64,000 nucleotides of DNA, taken from NCBI GenBank assembly GCA_015680905.1, contig CM027377.1:10564501-10628500 (forward strand), written 5' to 3'. The position numbers were made by a program, and so were the translations under genes. Shown one piece after another: positions 1 through 10,153 of this stretch. This DNA comes from Coptis chinensis (Eukaryota; Streptophyta; Magnoliopsida; Ranunculales; Ranunculaceae). The notes under the pieces are model-generated. The model searched no databases and was not told the origin of the DNA. It saw only the letters and a program-made list of their open reading frames with translations. Positions within the stretch are counted from its first letter, which is position 1; each line of letters opens with the position of its first letter.

Positions 1-153
1 GGGTTTAAGAGTGGAACGAAATCCTTACTCGTTGTATTGCATGATTATGTTTTGAGAGTAAGAAGAATTGATTTAAACGTAAGAACGGTAGGATTACGTA
101 TTAGTGTTCTTGTAGCATTAATATTTAGGATTCTATTATTTTTACGATTATCA
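1..153 (+). repeat. 3' end of an Athila-type LTR (probable solo LTR)
   Basis: Bases before 154 are non-coding and end in ATTATCA, the same kind of end as the Athila LTR at 58101-58107 (GTCATCA) and the solo LTR at 16231-16238 (CCTATCA). GAGTGGAACGAA near position 10 matches the corresponding part of the Athila B LTR near 57950. Copia integrase coding sequence starts at once at 154, so an LTR end lies inside copia integrase. The 5' end is outside the window, so the target-site duplication cannot be checked. Confidence 0.45.
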
Positions 154-614
154 CCCCTCAGCAAAATGGGGTTCCTGAACGAAAAAATAGACATCTTTTG
201 GAGGTCACTCGGTCTTTATTAATTGGTGGTCATGTCCCATCTCACTTATAGGGTGAAGCTTTGAACTCTGCTATTTACTTGATGAATCATACACCTTCTA
301 GTGTTGTCCTATTTCGGAGACCCTTAGATGTGCTTTCTGATCACTGTACGCTTCTGCCCATTGTTCATTTTGCACCCTATATCTTTGGGCGTGTGGTGTA
401 TGTTCACTTACATACACAACAATGCACCAAACTTTATCCACGTGCGTTGAAGTGTGTCTTTGTTGGGTATGGCTCAACTCAGAAGGGTTATAAGTGTTAT
501 CATCCATTTTCTAATTTTTTTTTCTCAATGGATGTTATTTTCCATGAACACAACCTTTTTTATACAGAGATCACTGATTCTTCACTTCAGGGGGAGAATA
601 GAAATGAAATGTAG
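154..614 (+). pseudogene. copia integrase, C-terminal part
   Basis: Integrase inserts the element cDNA into the host chromosome. The frame opens on PQQNGVPERKNRHLLE, the conserved end of the copia integrase core that contains the catalytic Glu of the DDE triad (the E of PERKN). It continues through GEALNSAIYLMNHTPS and a region with ALKCVFVGYGSTQKGYKCY, typical of the integrase C-terminal segment. A TAG near 248 interrupts the frame where related elements have Trp (LWGEA). The frame then closes at 612-614. The N-terminal HHCC zinc finger and the first two catalytic Asp residues are outside the window or lost to the LTR insertion upstream. Confidence 0.85.
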
Positions 615-1117
615 AATCTTGATGATATAATGGTCTTTGATTTATTGAGACCACAATCACCTAGTGATAAAAACTCAATAGAAGAAGTCGATGCAACCTC
701 CACTGAAAGTGCTCAAGTGAAGGATGTGAAGATCAAGTCCATGATTGTACATTACCTCCTACAACGGATCCACTAATCCAATCTTCTCCAAAACAATCTT
801 CTTCAGAAGACCCATTAGAGGTATCGCCTGACTCTATTATTGTTGATTCTAATACTCATAATGTTGGTGAGTCTAATATTCATGATGTTAATCTACCTAG
901 TCTTAATTCTGAACTAGTTCAATATCATCTTCCACCTCGATCTAACCGTGGCCAACCATCAATTAAATATGAACCTGATCCTAAAGCTAAAATGAAATAT
1001 CCCATAAGCAACCATGTGTCATCTCACAAATTGTCCAAGTCATATGCATCTTATGTATTCCAGTTATCATCTGTCTCTATTCCTAGTAAAATCACGAGAA
1101 GCTTTAGCAGATTCTAG
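615..1117 (+). pseudogene. copia pol linker between integrase and reverse transcriptase
   Basis: No long frame is open here, but pieces typical of the low-complexity linker of plant copia polyproteins can be read. Around 930 the sequence LPPRSNRGQPSIKYEPD is followed by a stretch reading roughly KYPISNHVSSHKLSKSYASY, just before the reverse transcriptase. This shows that the copia frame runs through with frameshifts, not that there is unrelated DNA between the two ORFs. Confidence 0.7.
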
Positions 1118-2616
1118 ATGGACAAAGCTATGGAAGAAGAAATGGTAGCACTGAAAAAGAATGCCACTTGGGAACTTGTAATCTTACCAAAGGGAAAGAA
1201 GACAGTGGGGTGCAGATGGGTATTTACAGTCAAGCTCAAAGCAGATGGGGCTATTGAGAGATACAAAGCTCGGCTGGTTGCGAAAGGGTATACACAATCT
1301 TATGGTGTAGATTATCAAGAAACTTTTGCACCGGTTGCTAAACTCAATACTGTGAGAGTACTTTTGTCATTAGCAGCTAATAAAGATTGGCTTCTTCTTC
1401 AGTTTGATGTAAAAAATGCTTTCTTGCATGGAGATCTTACTGAATAAGTATATATGGATCCTCCCCCAGGTATACCAGAATACTCAGATACAACAGTGGT
1501 CTGTAAACTAAAGAAGGCATTGTATGGGTTAAAACAATCCCCAAGAGCTTGGTTTGGCAAGTTCACCAAGTCTATGAAGAAATTCGGCTACAAACAAAGC
1601 AACTCGGATCACACTTTGTTTTTAAAACACAGAAGAGGTAAAATCACTGCTTTGATTATCTATGTTGATGATATGGTGGTGATAGGTGATGATCATGAGG
1701 AGATTTCTAGTTTACAACAGTATCTGGCTTCTGAATTTGAAATGAAACAACTCGGAGACCTTAAATATTTCCTTGGGATTGAGGTAGCCCGATCAACAAA
1801 TGGTATTTTCTTATCCCAGCGGAAATATATTCTTGATTTATTATCTGAGACGGGAATGCTCGGATGTAAGCCAGTTGATACTCCCATTGAGCAGAACCAC
1901 AAGTTGTTTCTGTGTTTGAATGCAACTCCAACCGATAAGGGGAGATATCATAAGCTTGTAGGAAACCCGATCTATTTATCGCGATACCGGCCGATATTGC
2001 ATATGCAGTTAGTGTCGTGAGTCAATTTATGCATGAACCACATAAATCTCATATGGATGCTGTAGAACGCATATTGAGATATTTGAAATCTGCTCCGGGT
2101 AAAGGCTTATTGTTCTCGAATCATGATCACCTAAAAGTAAAAGGCTACACTGATGCAGATTGGGCAGGTTCAGCTGACAACAGAAGGTCTACCTCCGGAT
2201 ACTTCAATTTTGTAGGTGGAAACCTTGTGACTTGGAGGAGTAAAAAATAGCCAGTAGTATCAAGATCAAGTGCTGAAGCTGAATATAGAGGTATGGCATA
2301 TGGGGTATGTGAGTTGTTGTGGTTGAGAAATTTGTTGAAGGACTTGGGTTTTAAACCAAAAGTGAAAATGCATCTGTATTGTGACAATACATCAACTATA
2401 GAGATAGCTCATAATCCTGTTCAACATGATCGAACGAAGCATGTGGAGATTGATAGACATTTTATCAAAGAGAAACTTGAAGCTGGAATTATTACTTTTC
2501 CATTTGTAAAGTCTGAAGACCAACTAGCAGATGTCCTTACTAAAGCAGTGGCTAGCAAAGTGTTTATTGACTCTTTTGTCAAGTTGGGCATGTGCGATAT
2601 CCACGTACCAACTTGA
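1118..2616 (+). pseudogene. copia reverse transcriptase - RNase H
   Basis: This region would encode the RNA-dependent DNA polymerase and RNase H that make element cDNA. The first block (1118-1447) has [19 protein letters not shown] and [18 protein letters not shown], the conserved start of copia RT. A TAA at 1445-1447 follows GDLTE. The second block (1454-2020) holds LYGLKQSPRAWF and the catalytic YVDDMVV. A frameshift near 2000-2020 moves into the block 2017-2250, which reads YTDADWAGSADNRRSTSGY, the RNase H start. A TAG at 2248-2250 (KK*P, where relatives have Gln) precedes SRSSAEAEYRGMAYGVCELL and ADVLTKAVASKVF, the RNase H end. Catalytic residues are present but no continuous product is possible. 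Confidence 0.93.
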
Positions 2617-2623
2617 GGGAGGG

Positions 2624-2805
2624 TGTTGGAATATTTGTTACTTTATTTAGTATTAGCAAGTATCTTGTAATCTTAGTAAGTGTATTATCTTTTCCTAGAT
2701 ATGTGGATCTAGGAGATCTTCTGTATTTATGGAGCTTCTTCTTGTATATATATCTGGTTATATCAATAAAGACTATCAGAAATATTCATTAAAACATCTT
2801 TGACA
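2624..2805 (+). repeat. copia 3' LTR (182 bp) with polypurine tract
   Basis: The pol stop is followed by the purine run GAGGGAGGG (2615-2623) and then TGTTGGAATATT, the usual start of many plant copia LTRs. The LTR ends in CTTTGACA at 2805, giving TG...CA ends. The same LTR, about 95% identical by eye, recurs split at 31030-31158 and 37086-37137. A polyadenylation-like AATAAA lies near 2765. Confidence 0.85.
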
Positions 2806-2986
2806 TTTAAGATGGTGTATGTTGGGGTTTTCACGCCATTTTAGGCGTGTCTGAGTAGATACTGTTACTTTGTCATTTAATAAACAATTTTAATAAAGCA
2901 TCTAGATTCTTTTTGCATTATGTATTACTAGTTACTCTTGCAATCGATGTCTAAGTGTAATATTTTGAATGATTTGATATGTGCAG

Positions 2987-3051
2987 GTGATGGTGAAGTC
3001 AATGCAAATGAGTTTATCAGGATGATGATGAGGACCGCTTATGGTTATTAG
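2987..3051 (+). CDS. centrin, terminal exon (C-terminal EF-hand)
   Basis: Centrins are small calcium-binding EF-hand proteins of microtubule-organising and nuclear structures; plant centrin-2 types also act in DNA repair. After a splice acceptor (TATGTGCAG, ends 2986) the exon reads GDGEVNANEFIRMMMRTAYG followed by Y and TAG. This is the second half of the fourth EF-hand loop (acidic DGEV...NEF) plus the conserved basic-hydrophobic C-terminus of plant centrins. The first Gly codon is split by the intron (phase 1). Upstream exons are not in the window: 5' of the acceptor there is about 180 bp of intron and then the copia LTR, so the element probably lies in the last intron. The exon itself shows no damage. 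Whether the full gene still works cannot be judged. Confidence 0.8.
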
Positions 3052-3919
3052 AGCTTTGTATCAGCGTTCCTTAAACTTTGTAAATTTATGTAAATTAAAG
3101 AGACCAAGGTCACCTTGATTTCAAACATAACTTAGGAGTCCCTCCAAAATTATTTATCTTATGTAGTGCTCTTGGAGTTGTTTCCATGCTTGTATGTGTA
3201 TTATTTGGGTTTCTTTATTTCATTTAGTAATTTATAAAATCATTATCTGCTTCAGCATAATTGAAGTGTCTTGTGTTCTTACCAGTGGTCTTGAGATTAT
3301 AATTGTGCTGCTAGATGTGTTCCCCCCAGTTTGCAGGTTCACTGCATGTTTGTTTACTTTTCTTGCCTAATCTCTTCCCAGGATTTGGTGAGTGCTTGCT
3401 TAATGTTTCTCAGTTAATCTTGTTGCTACTAAAACTCTAGCAGTGTACAATTTTAATCAAATGAGTCTTCATAATAACAAGGAAATGGTCACTCGTTACG
3501 TCATTGCATCTAGTTTCCATTGAACCACAACATAGAGAGAGAAACCCCAACGTTTCCGCATGCACGACATTTGTTCTTATTTCCTTATTTTATGTGTTTT
3601 TATTTTTTTAAATTTCAGCAACCGTTGGATTGAGAGCCACGATTAGGACATGTGTTGAGTAAATTGAAATTTGAATTTTGAGTTTTTGTAGTGGGCACCT
3701 GCAAAGCGTGTGAGGGGTAGTTAGGGCATTTTGAAAGTGTACGACACCAGACACACCACAACACACGGTCAAACGTGGTCAATAACAGTCAACACGGTCA
3801 ACTAACGATACAGAGGACCTAACGCTAATAAATGAAAAACTTTGGATCTAACGCAAATACCTCTACTCTACTGAGTAAGTAAAGCTAAATAAGCCTAAAA
3901 AAATAGATACCTCGTGAGA
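3052..3919 (+). other. centrin 3' UTR and intergenic DNA
   Basis: The first 150-250 bases after the centrin stop are T-rich with AATAAA-like signals and probably form the 3' UTR. The remainder is AT-rich; around 3730-3830 it contains short repeats of ACACGGTCAA. No coding frame, RNA gene or clear repeat boundary was found. Confidence 0.5.
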
Positions 3920-3921
3920 GC

Positions 3922-4030
3922 ATTCCCAATGCAAGTCACAAATATTCACCTCCACGTAGAAAGTATTTCCCCTCTTTTCCACCATTTTGGTGAAAAGCAA
4001 GGTGAAGCTGCCCAATGCAAAGGTGAAAAA
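3922..4030 (+). repeat. Harbinger left terminal inverted repeat region
   Basis: GAGCATTCCCAATGC (from about 3920) and GTCACAAATATTCACCTCC are followed by GCCCAATGCAAAGGTGAA. Their inverted counterparts lie at 24757-24840. The match is exact for 18 bp in the inner block and diverged in the outer block. Confidence 0.6.
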
Positions 4031-4033
4031 TAA

Positions 4034-4136
4034 TCTCGGACAAAATGTTGGATTCTGTATGGAGGATTTTTTATTGAGACGGAATGTAACATCCCGTCTG
4101 ATATTTTATAACGAGACGGAATGAAACATCCCGTCT
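4034..4136 (+). repeat. left subterminal palindromes (Harbinger)
   Basis: Two copies of an imperfect 23-bp palindrome lie at 4077-4099 and 4114-4136, starting AGACGGAATG and ending CATCCCGTCT, spaced 37 bp start to start. A diverged third copy ends near 4058 (ATGTTGGATTCTGT). Related copies lie at 7184-7243 and 24581-24686. Subterminal repeats of this kind are usual transposase or ORF1 binding sites; that role is inferred here. Confidence 0.65.
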
Positions 4137-4252
4137 GGTGAGTCTAATATCAACATACGCGAAATAGTCCACTTTCACCTTCTTCCAACGCCTCCATTGA
4201 GATTTTAGAAACCTCCATTGCCAAAAAAAAAATTCGATTTCTTCAATTCCCA

Positions 4253-6656
4253 ATGACTTCTCCACCCCCCCCCCCCCCCCCAATGATTCCCCACCTGAAG
4301 AGCGTGGTAGATGGTTTGGAAATTTCAATATATATATATATAAAAGGACAAAAAGGATCGTCGTCAAGAACTCAAAATGTGGGCGAGGATGATGAAATTG
4401 AACTTGGGTTTAATTTTCCACCGCGTTGTGAAATTGAGGAACACCCACCATTAGCGTCAACATCGGTCCAACACGTAGCAAATAGAGTGGCGGCGTCTCA
4501 AGTAAGTTTTAGATTTTTTTTTTATGTTAATTATTATTATTTATGTTAGTTTATATCAAGTTTGGTGTTGTGTAATTAGTTTGAATTTGTTGCATTGCAT
4601 TAAAAAAAATTGAGTTGAAAATTATATCGTGTTGAATAGTTTGTTGTATTGCGTGTAATATAGGCAATACACCTATGGAAAGTGTGTTGTGCACTTTCAA
4701 ATGCTGTGTCATGGTGGCGTTGTTTGAAATAAAAAATTGATCCTAATTTTGCCACGGTTACCAACATTATAGCCGCCACACCATTTGGAAAGTTTTTAAA
4801 TTCAAATTTGGGACAAAATGATCAAGTATTGTTGTTTAGGATAGTTGAGCAGTGGTGGAAATCTACCCACACATTTCATTTCCCATGGGGTGAGCTTGGG
4901 ATTACCCCTCTTGATTTCACGATGCTCACGGGTATCCCAATTGGTTATGGAGATACCGTTCCTTTTGATAAAAATTTGGAGGTTTTTATTAAGGCAATGA
5001 GTTTCTTTGAAGGTTTTGATTTGGTAGAAGATGATGAGGAAGACGGGTTCTTAAGATTATCGGCTGAGCAGTTTAAGGGAGGAGTTATAAATATGAGTTG
5101 GTTTACTTCGAGATACTTGAATAGGCTAAAGGAGAAGCCGAAAGACTATCATATTGGTGAGGAGTTGATCCAATAATATGTACGTGCCTTCCTCTTCTAC
5201 TTTGTTGCTGCAGTATTATTCGGATACTCTGATAGTTTCTTACGTATTGGGTGTATGGCTATTGTCTCAGACGTAGAGAGGATGTGGGATTATGACTGGG
5301 GTCAATCCATCTTGGCGTACTTTTACCATTGGCTAAGGGAAATTTGTGTGGCTTTGTTTGGATTATACCGGTAAGTCTTATTTATTAAGTTATTGTTTCA
5401 TCTCATTTATTTATCTAGTTATTAATGTTGACATGTTTATATATATATTAATATTGTATTTTATCTATTGATTTAGTATTGGTGGTACGAATATTTTTGT
5501 GTAATGCATCCTGTGTTGAAAACGTTGGAAGAGAATGAGACTCATGACCTGATTCCACGTATTCAAGCATGGGGGCTTCATTGTAGGCATAGGGGGTATG
5601 GGTATCTATAGCATAATATTCATAACACTCGTAAAGCTACCCGAATTTTGTGGCAACCCTGGGCCTCTTCCTTCATATTTCATACCCTTTATGCGAATAT
5701 TCCAGATGTTCCAGAGAACACTAAGTACCGTAGACTGTCCTATATGTGTCATAGAGCAAGGTTTCTTTCTCAGCGACGAGTGATACTTGTATGGTCAGTA
5801 ACTGCATGGTACCTTAGGGACAGATGTTGGCGTCAAGTTTCTGGAGAGATTGTTATACCTTACCCACCACCCATAGATATGACAGCCTCTGATATTCTTT
5901 CTTCAACTCTTGCACACTATATAGCAAACCCAAATGATTGGCCAGACGCAACTACTTTCATATTTACGAGAGACTATGACTTATATTGGAAGAGGGTTGG
6001 TTGAGGTCTCTTGCTAGGTGTATTATACCGGGGCACCAATTTTGAAGGGGTTACTTCCAAAGCATTGAGGCCTGACATTCATTTCCCAGAAGGAGTGGAG
6101 TTGCCACAGTCACAGCCCAGGGTGTTTCATGATATTGAGATGCCGCAAAGAACTCCACAGATATTTGATGAGTCTAACCTTTGGCACTGGAGCATGATTA
6201 ATTCTCAAGGGCAAGAGATGAGCATACCTATTCCACCAGCAAATGCCGTATTGGTCACAAATTTGTCAGAACAGTTTGAGCAGTTAGCCGGGGTTAATAT
6301 GATTTAAATTTATTCATGATTTGTTATTATTATTATTCACTATAACATGTAACATGCATTTGTTTTGTTAAACAGAGGAAGTAAGGTCGGAGCTCCTTAA
6401 CTACAGCTCTCTCAATTATGCCATGCGTGCGTCGTTCATAGAGTCCTCTCGTCAAAGTTTTGAGTACTTAAAACAAGAGCGAAATCGAACTTTCCAGCTT
6501 CCGAGACGTGTGCAAGAGTTGGAGAATGCTGGAAGTGCCACACCTCAAGCTTAAGCTCAACCTCAACCAGAGAGGCAACAACGACTTAGGGGGGAGAGCT
6601 CTTCGACCGAGCCTTCTCGTAGGGAGGAGGAGGTCTCAGTAGATATTTTCTTCTAG
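4253..6656 (+). pseudogene. plant mobile domain (PMD; MAIN/MAIL-like) gene
   Basis: The plant mobile domain is found in host proteins MAIN and MAIL1, which act in silencing and genome stability, and in many transposons. The likely start is ATG at 4253, after which a C17 run makes the frame uncertain. Probable exons are 4253 to about 4502, 4664-5370 (donor GTAAGT), 5477-6292 and 6378-6656. Exon 2 carries VEQWWKSTHTFHFPWGELGI and LTGIPIGYGD, the signature of the domain start; YVRAFLFYFVAAVLFGYSD and WGQSILAYFYHWLREI follow. Exon 3 carries WQPW and YLRDRCWRQVSG. Exon 4 is polar and Gln/Glu-rich. In-frame stops occur near 4730 (TAA), 5174 (TAA), 5608 (TAG), 6002 (TGA) and 6552 (TAA). Apart from the poly-C run and the exon 2-3 join the frame is kept, so decay is mostly by substitution. 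It lies inside the Harbinger element, 5' of the transposase. Confidence 0.8.
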
Positions 6657-6719
6657 TTTGTAATAATTGTGCACCATTACTTGTAATATGGTGTTAAGGA
6701 TTGTTATTTGTAATGACTT

Positions 6720-7183
6720 CTTTATTAGCAGGTCTATATTGATGAGTTTTGGATATGAATATGTCAATAAAACAAAGGAGGTTATGGCAAAAAAAAAATC
6801 AGGAATTATAAGTTAGTTTTTTTACAGAGTTTCTGTGTTAAACTTGGGTGTTTTTCAGGATTGTTGTTTGTCTTATTTAATATTTCCAAAGTATATTAGC
6901 AAGTTTTGGATATGAATATGTCAATAAAACAAATGAGGTTATGGCAAAAAAAATTCATAAATTATAAGTTAGTAGGTTTCCAAAGTATACTGTATAATTT
7001 TTTCAGGAATTATAAGTTGCATTTTACTCATTTTTCAGGCTTGGTTATGACAGAAATTTTTCTAGGAATTATAAGTTGCATTTCACTCATTTCCTATATC
7101 TTGGTTCTGACAGGAATTTTTTCAGGAATTTCATTCATTTTTTCAGGCTTAGTTCTGACAGGAATATTGTATGGTGTAGACCA
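6720..7183 (+). repeat. non-coding AT-rich spacer with direct repeats
   Basis: A block of about 70 bp starting AGTTTTGGATATGAATATG occurs at about 6743 and again at about 6903. A second set, starting GGAATTATAAGTTGCATTT, recurs near 7012 and 7063. The region separates the plant mobile domain gene from the transposase and has no coding potential. Confidence 0.6.
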
Positions 7184-7243
7184 AGACAGAATGTAACATC
7201 CCGTCTGGTCATTTAAACCGAGAAGGAATGAAACATCCCGTCT
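7184..7243 (+). repeat. internal copy of the subterminal palindrome pair
   Basis: The same palindrome pair as at 4077-4136 recurs at 7184-7206 and 7221-7243, with identical 37-bp start-to-start spacing and the same flanking CTGGT. It therefore brackets the plant mobile domain gene in direct orientation with the left-end pair. Confidence 0.7.
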
Positions 7244-7546
7244 GGTAACAAAAATCCATGCCTCTGCGCCTTTCTCTCATTCCATACATTGGAATTATTG
7301 ATGGTGGACCATACATTGGAATTATTAAGGGTACGTGTTGACCACAATGGTACATTTGGATAGAATGTGTTGTCACTTTGAGAGTGAACAAAAATTTGAT
7401 AAAATATGTTGTCAATTGGAGAGTGGACCAAAATCTAACTATCACATGTGACCTTACCTTACATATTTCGTTTTACTCTTCTTTCTTTTAGATCAAACAA
7501 ACAACGACCATCTTCTTCCCCACAACCAAGCTAAAAAATTGAAAAA

Positions 7547-8847
7547 ATGTCTAGAGAAGATAGAATTGCACTCAACCAAAGTTTATGGGGAGGATCTAGT
7601 AGTAATAGTTCATCTTCTGGTTTTACCGGGTCTTCTTCTGGTACTTCCACTGAAGATGATTACATGGAAAAAGTAAGAGATTAGCATAATGATATGATGA
7701 GGCGAAGGAGGAGGAGGAGGCAACATTTATTATACACTGCTGGGGCATTAATGACTCAAGCAGCCATTGAAGATGTGGATACAGACAAACGCGGTGGATC
7801 TGTGATGGGCAAAGCATATACGTTTAGAGATGGTGGTGATTTACGTAAACAAACTATACTATGGGATTACTTCACAACACCTTGTAGGTGGCCTCCTCAT
7901 AAGTTTAGGATAAGGTACAGGATGCAAAGAGAGCTTTTTATGTATACGTTGAAAATTGTTGCAGCATTCGACGACTACTTCCAAGATAAGGTGGGTGGAT
8001 TGGGTCAGCAAGCAACTTCTGGGTTGTAGAAGGGATTAGTTGCAGTTGAACAATTAACAACTGGTTGTTCATCTTATTCAACGGATTAGTATTTTCAAAT
8101 TAGAGATTCCACAGCAGTTGTATGTATCTATAAAGCGTTGGTGCGCTGCAATAATCACGACATTTGAGGAAGAGTACTTGAGACGACCAACTAAGGCAGA
8201 CACGGTTAGGATATTAGCTGAAAATGCGGTAAGGGGTTTTCCAGGAATGGTTGGATCAATCGACTGTATGTATTGGGTGTGGAAGAATTGTCCAACTGGA
8301 TGGGCTGGACAACATGTAGGGTACAAGAAGGAACTAACTTTGGTACTTGAAGCCGTTATAGACAAACACTGTTGAATCTGGCATTGCTTCTTTGGCTTAC
8401 CAGATTCACATAATGACATTAACGTACTTCATCATTCTCATGTTTTTGAATCATTAGAACAAGGTGAGGCTCCTACTGTTAATTTTAATGTGAATGGTAA
8501 TGACTACGATATGGGATATTATCTTGCTGATGGTATTTACCCAAAATGGGGCACATTTGTTCAATCCATTCGTTATCCAAGAAATAAGCATGAAAAGATC
8601 TTCTACAAAAAAAGATATTGAAAGGACGTTTGGAGTTTTACAGGCAAGATGACATATTATGAAGGCTTCTGCGCATTGTCATAGTGTTGTTGTTCTTGGA
8701 GACATACTGAAGGCATGCATTATAATGCATAATATGATTGTTGAGAATGAACGTACAAGTGGAGTGTGGAATTGGACAGGTCAGAGGAATGAAAAATACC
8801 TGAGTTCTTTCAGGAAGATGATGATTATCATTTTGTCTATCAAATGA
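7547..8847 (+). pseudogene. PIF/Harbinger DDE transposase
   Basis: This would be the nuclease that cuts and joins the Harbinger ends. The start ATG at 7547 follows an A-rich leader and opens a Ser-rich N-terminus; a TAG near 7682 follows EKVRD. The next open block (7694-8029) includes FRIRYRMQRELFMYTLKIV, the helical N-terminal region of plant Harbinger transposases. After a frameshift, 8118-8375 reads RILAENAVRGFPGM and GSIDCMYWVWKNCPTGW, with the first catalytic Asp. After the TGA at 8373-8375 the same frame reads FFGLPDSHNDINVL, with the second Asp, and then YYLADGIYPKW. A further frameshift leads to KKDIERTFGVLQARW, with the catalytic Glu, and on to 8847. All three catalytic residues survive, but the stops and shifts rule out a product. 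Confidence 0.9.
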
Positions 8848-9009
8848 TTTAAGCAAGAAATAAAATTAAAAAAATGAAGTTACACATATTAATCTTTAAA
8901 AAGACTTAGTTGAGCATGTGTGGAATTGGACTGGTATTGAAGAAACATTAGTACTAATTAATTTATGATCCAAATTGGTCGGATCCAGAGGGAGAAGGAG
9001 GGGAAAATT

Positions 9010-9500
9010 AAAATGGAAATGGAAGTGAGTAAACTATTCAGTTCCAAAGTTTGATATATTTCCTAATGTGAACTATGAAGTTCCAAAGTATTTCCTATGT
9101 ATTTCCTAATGTGAACTATGAAGTTCAAAAGTATTTCCTATGTATTTTCTATGTATTTCCTAATGTATTTCCTAATGTATTTCGTATGTAATTCCAAAAG
9201 TGAACTATGAAGTTCTTATGTGTTTTATGAGTTGTGTTTTAATGAACTATATTACAATGTATTTTAATTTTATTGGTAATTGTATTTCTATGAAAATAAT
9301 TATATTGAAAAGAACATACATAGTGCATTAATTTTTAAAAAAAACAGTGAAATTAAAATACATAGTTCATTAATTAAAAAGATAGTGAAATTAAAATACA
9401 TAGTGCATTAATTAAAAAGACAGTGAAATTAAAATACATAGTACATTAATTAAAAAGACAGTGAAATTAAAATATATAGTGCATTAATTATAAAATACTA
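9010..9500 (+). repeat. AT-rich minisatellites between transposase and ORF1
   Basis: Two arrays are seen. About 9040-9200 repeats TATTTCCTAATGTGAACTATG-like blocks. About 9345-9500 has about four copies of a 38-bp unit containing TACATAGTGCATTAATTAAA. They lie in the convergent gap between the transposase (plus) and ORF1 (minus). Confidence 0.75.
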
Positions 9501-9624
9501 GATATTACATAAGCTTAGTTAGAGCTAGAACCACCTCTAGCCCTTGCCCATTCAGCATGTATTTCAACTTGTTGTTGCTCGATTATAAAAGCGGTATCGG
9601 GATGGAGGACACTTGTATCGGTCG

Positions 9625-10116
9625 TTAAAATCTTAGCTTCATATTGCACTTTTGAAACTGATTTTTTTCCAATTGAACCCGATTTTTTTCCATTTGAACC
9701 CGATTTTTTTCTTCTCTTGCCATCACAGTTCTTTGACCATATGCAAGCTTCATTTCCCTAAGTTCTAAGCACTTTTGTGTTTCATTTGCATCTTTTACAA
9801 ATGTATCCTCTAAACGTGTAAAGTAACCCTCCAACATACCAACTGATTTTTCTTGGTTCCTCTTGGACTTGGCTTTATTCAATCCAAGAGGACGCTCCAT
9901 TTCTTGATAACCCTCCAATTCAACTCCACCAACACTTGGCGAATTAGAAGTTGAATCTTCACCATAACTTTCGCGACCTTTTCCCTTTGTAGGGCGGCTT
10001 GACCTTGTCTCAAAAACGCTACTCCACTTTGGATTATCCTTGAGTATAACATAACAATGATCAAGTGAAAAAGACGATTTTTCTTGTTGTTGGTACATCA
10101 TCCTTGCCTCGGACAA
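9625..10116 (-). CDS. Harbinger ORF1, exon 2 (C-terminal part)
   Basis: Second exon of the Myb/SANT-like partner protein that PIF/Harbinger transposases need for DNA binding and nuclear import. On the minus strand the acceptor TTTTTTAG (ends at 10117) is followed in phase 0 by LSEARMMYQQQEKSSFSLDH and then CYVILKDNPKWSSVF, the conserved motif seen in plant NAM-associated and Harbinger ORF1 proteins. A Ser/Thr-rich region, a basic KAKSKRNQEK patch and a charged coiled-coil-like tail with EKNRVQ repeats follow. The stop is TAA at 9625-9627. The exon is 492 bp and undamaged. Together with exon 1 it gives a 271-residue protein. The intron between them holds the 13.7-kb gypsy element. Confidence 0.8.
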   Translation of the reverse strand: MSEARMMYQQQEKSSFSLDHCYVILKDNPKWSSVFETRSSRPTKGKGRESYGEDSTSNSPSVGGVELEGYQEMERPLGLNKAKSKRNQEKSVGMLEGYFTRLEDTFVKDANETQKCLELREMKLAYGQRTVMAREEKNRVQMEKNRVQLEKNQFQKCNMKLRF

Positions 10117-10153
10117 CTAAAAAATAAAATGAAAATAATTAGACTAAGATAAT

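Larger units (their letters stand above)
154..2805 (+). mobile_element. Ty1/copia retrotransposon, 3' part, degenerate
   Basis: Domain order is integrase C-terminal part, linker, reverse transcriptase, RNase H, polypurine tract, LTR, the Pseudoviridae-type order of plant copia elements. The 5' LTR, gag and protease lie outside the window. At least three in-frame stops and one frameshift break the pol frame. A second fragment of the same family, very similar in RNase H and LTR, lies at 30657-31158 plus 37086-37137. The element appears to sit in the last intron of a centrin gene whose terminal exon is at 2987. Confidence 0.92.

Noticed and set aside
4071..4367. 98-residue minus-strand Gly-rich ORF
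   Set aside because: Arises from the antisense of the poly-C run and leader of the PMD gene.
5598..5783. 61-residue ORF overlapping PMD exon 3
   Set aside because: Out of frame with the conserved PMD sequence; shadow only.
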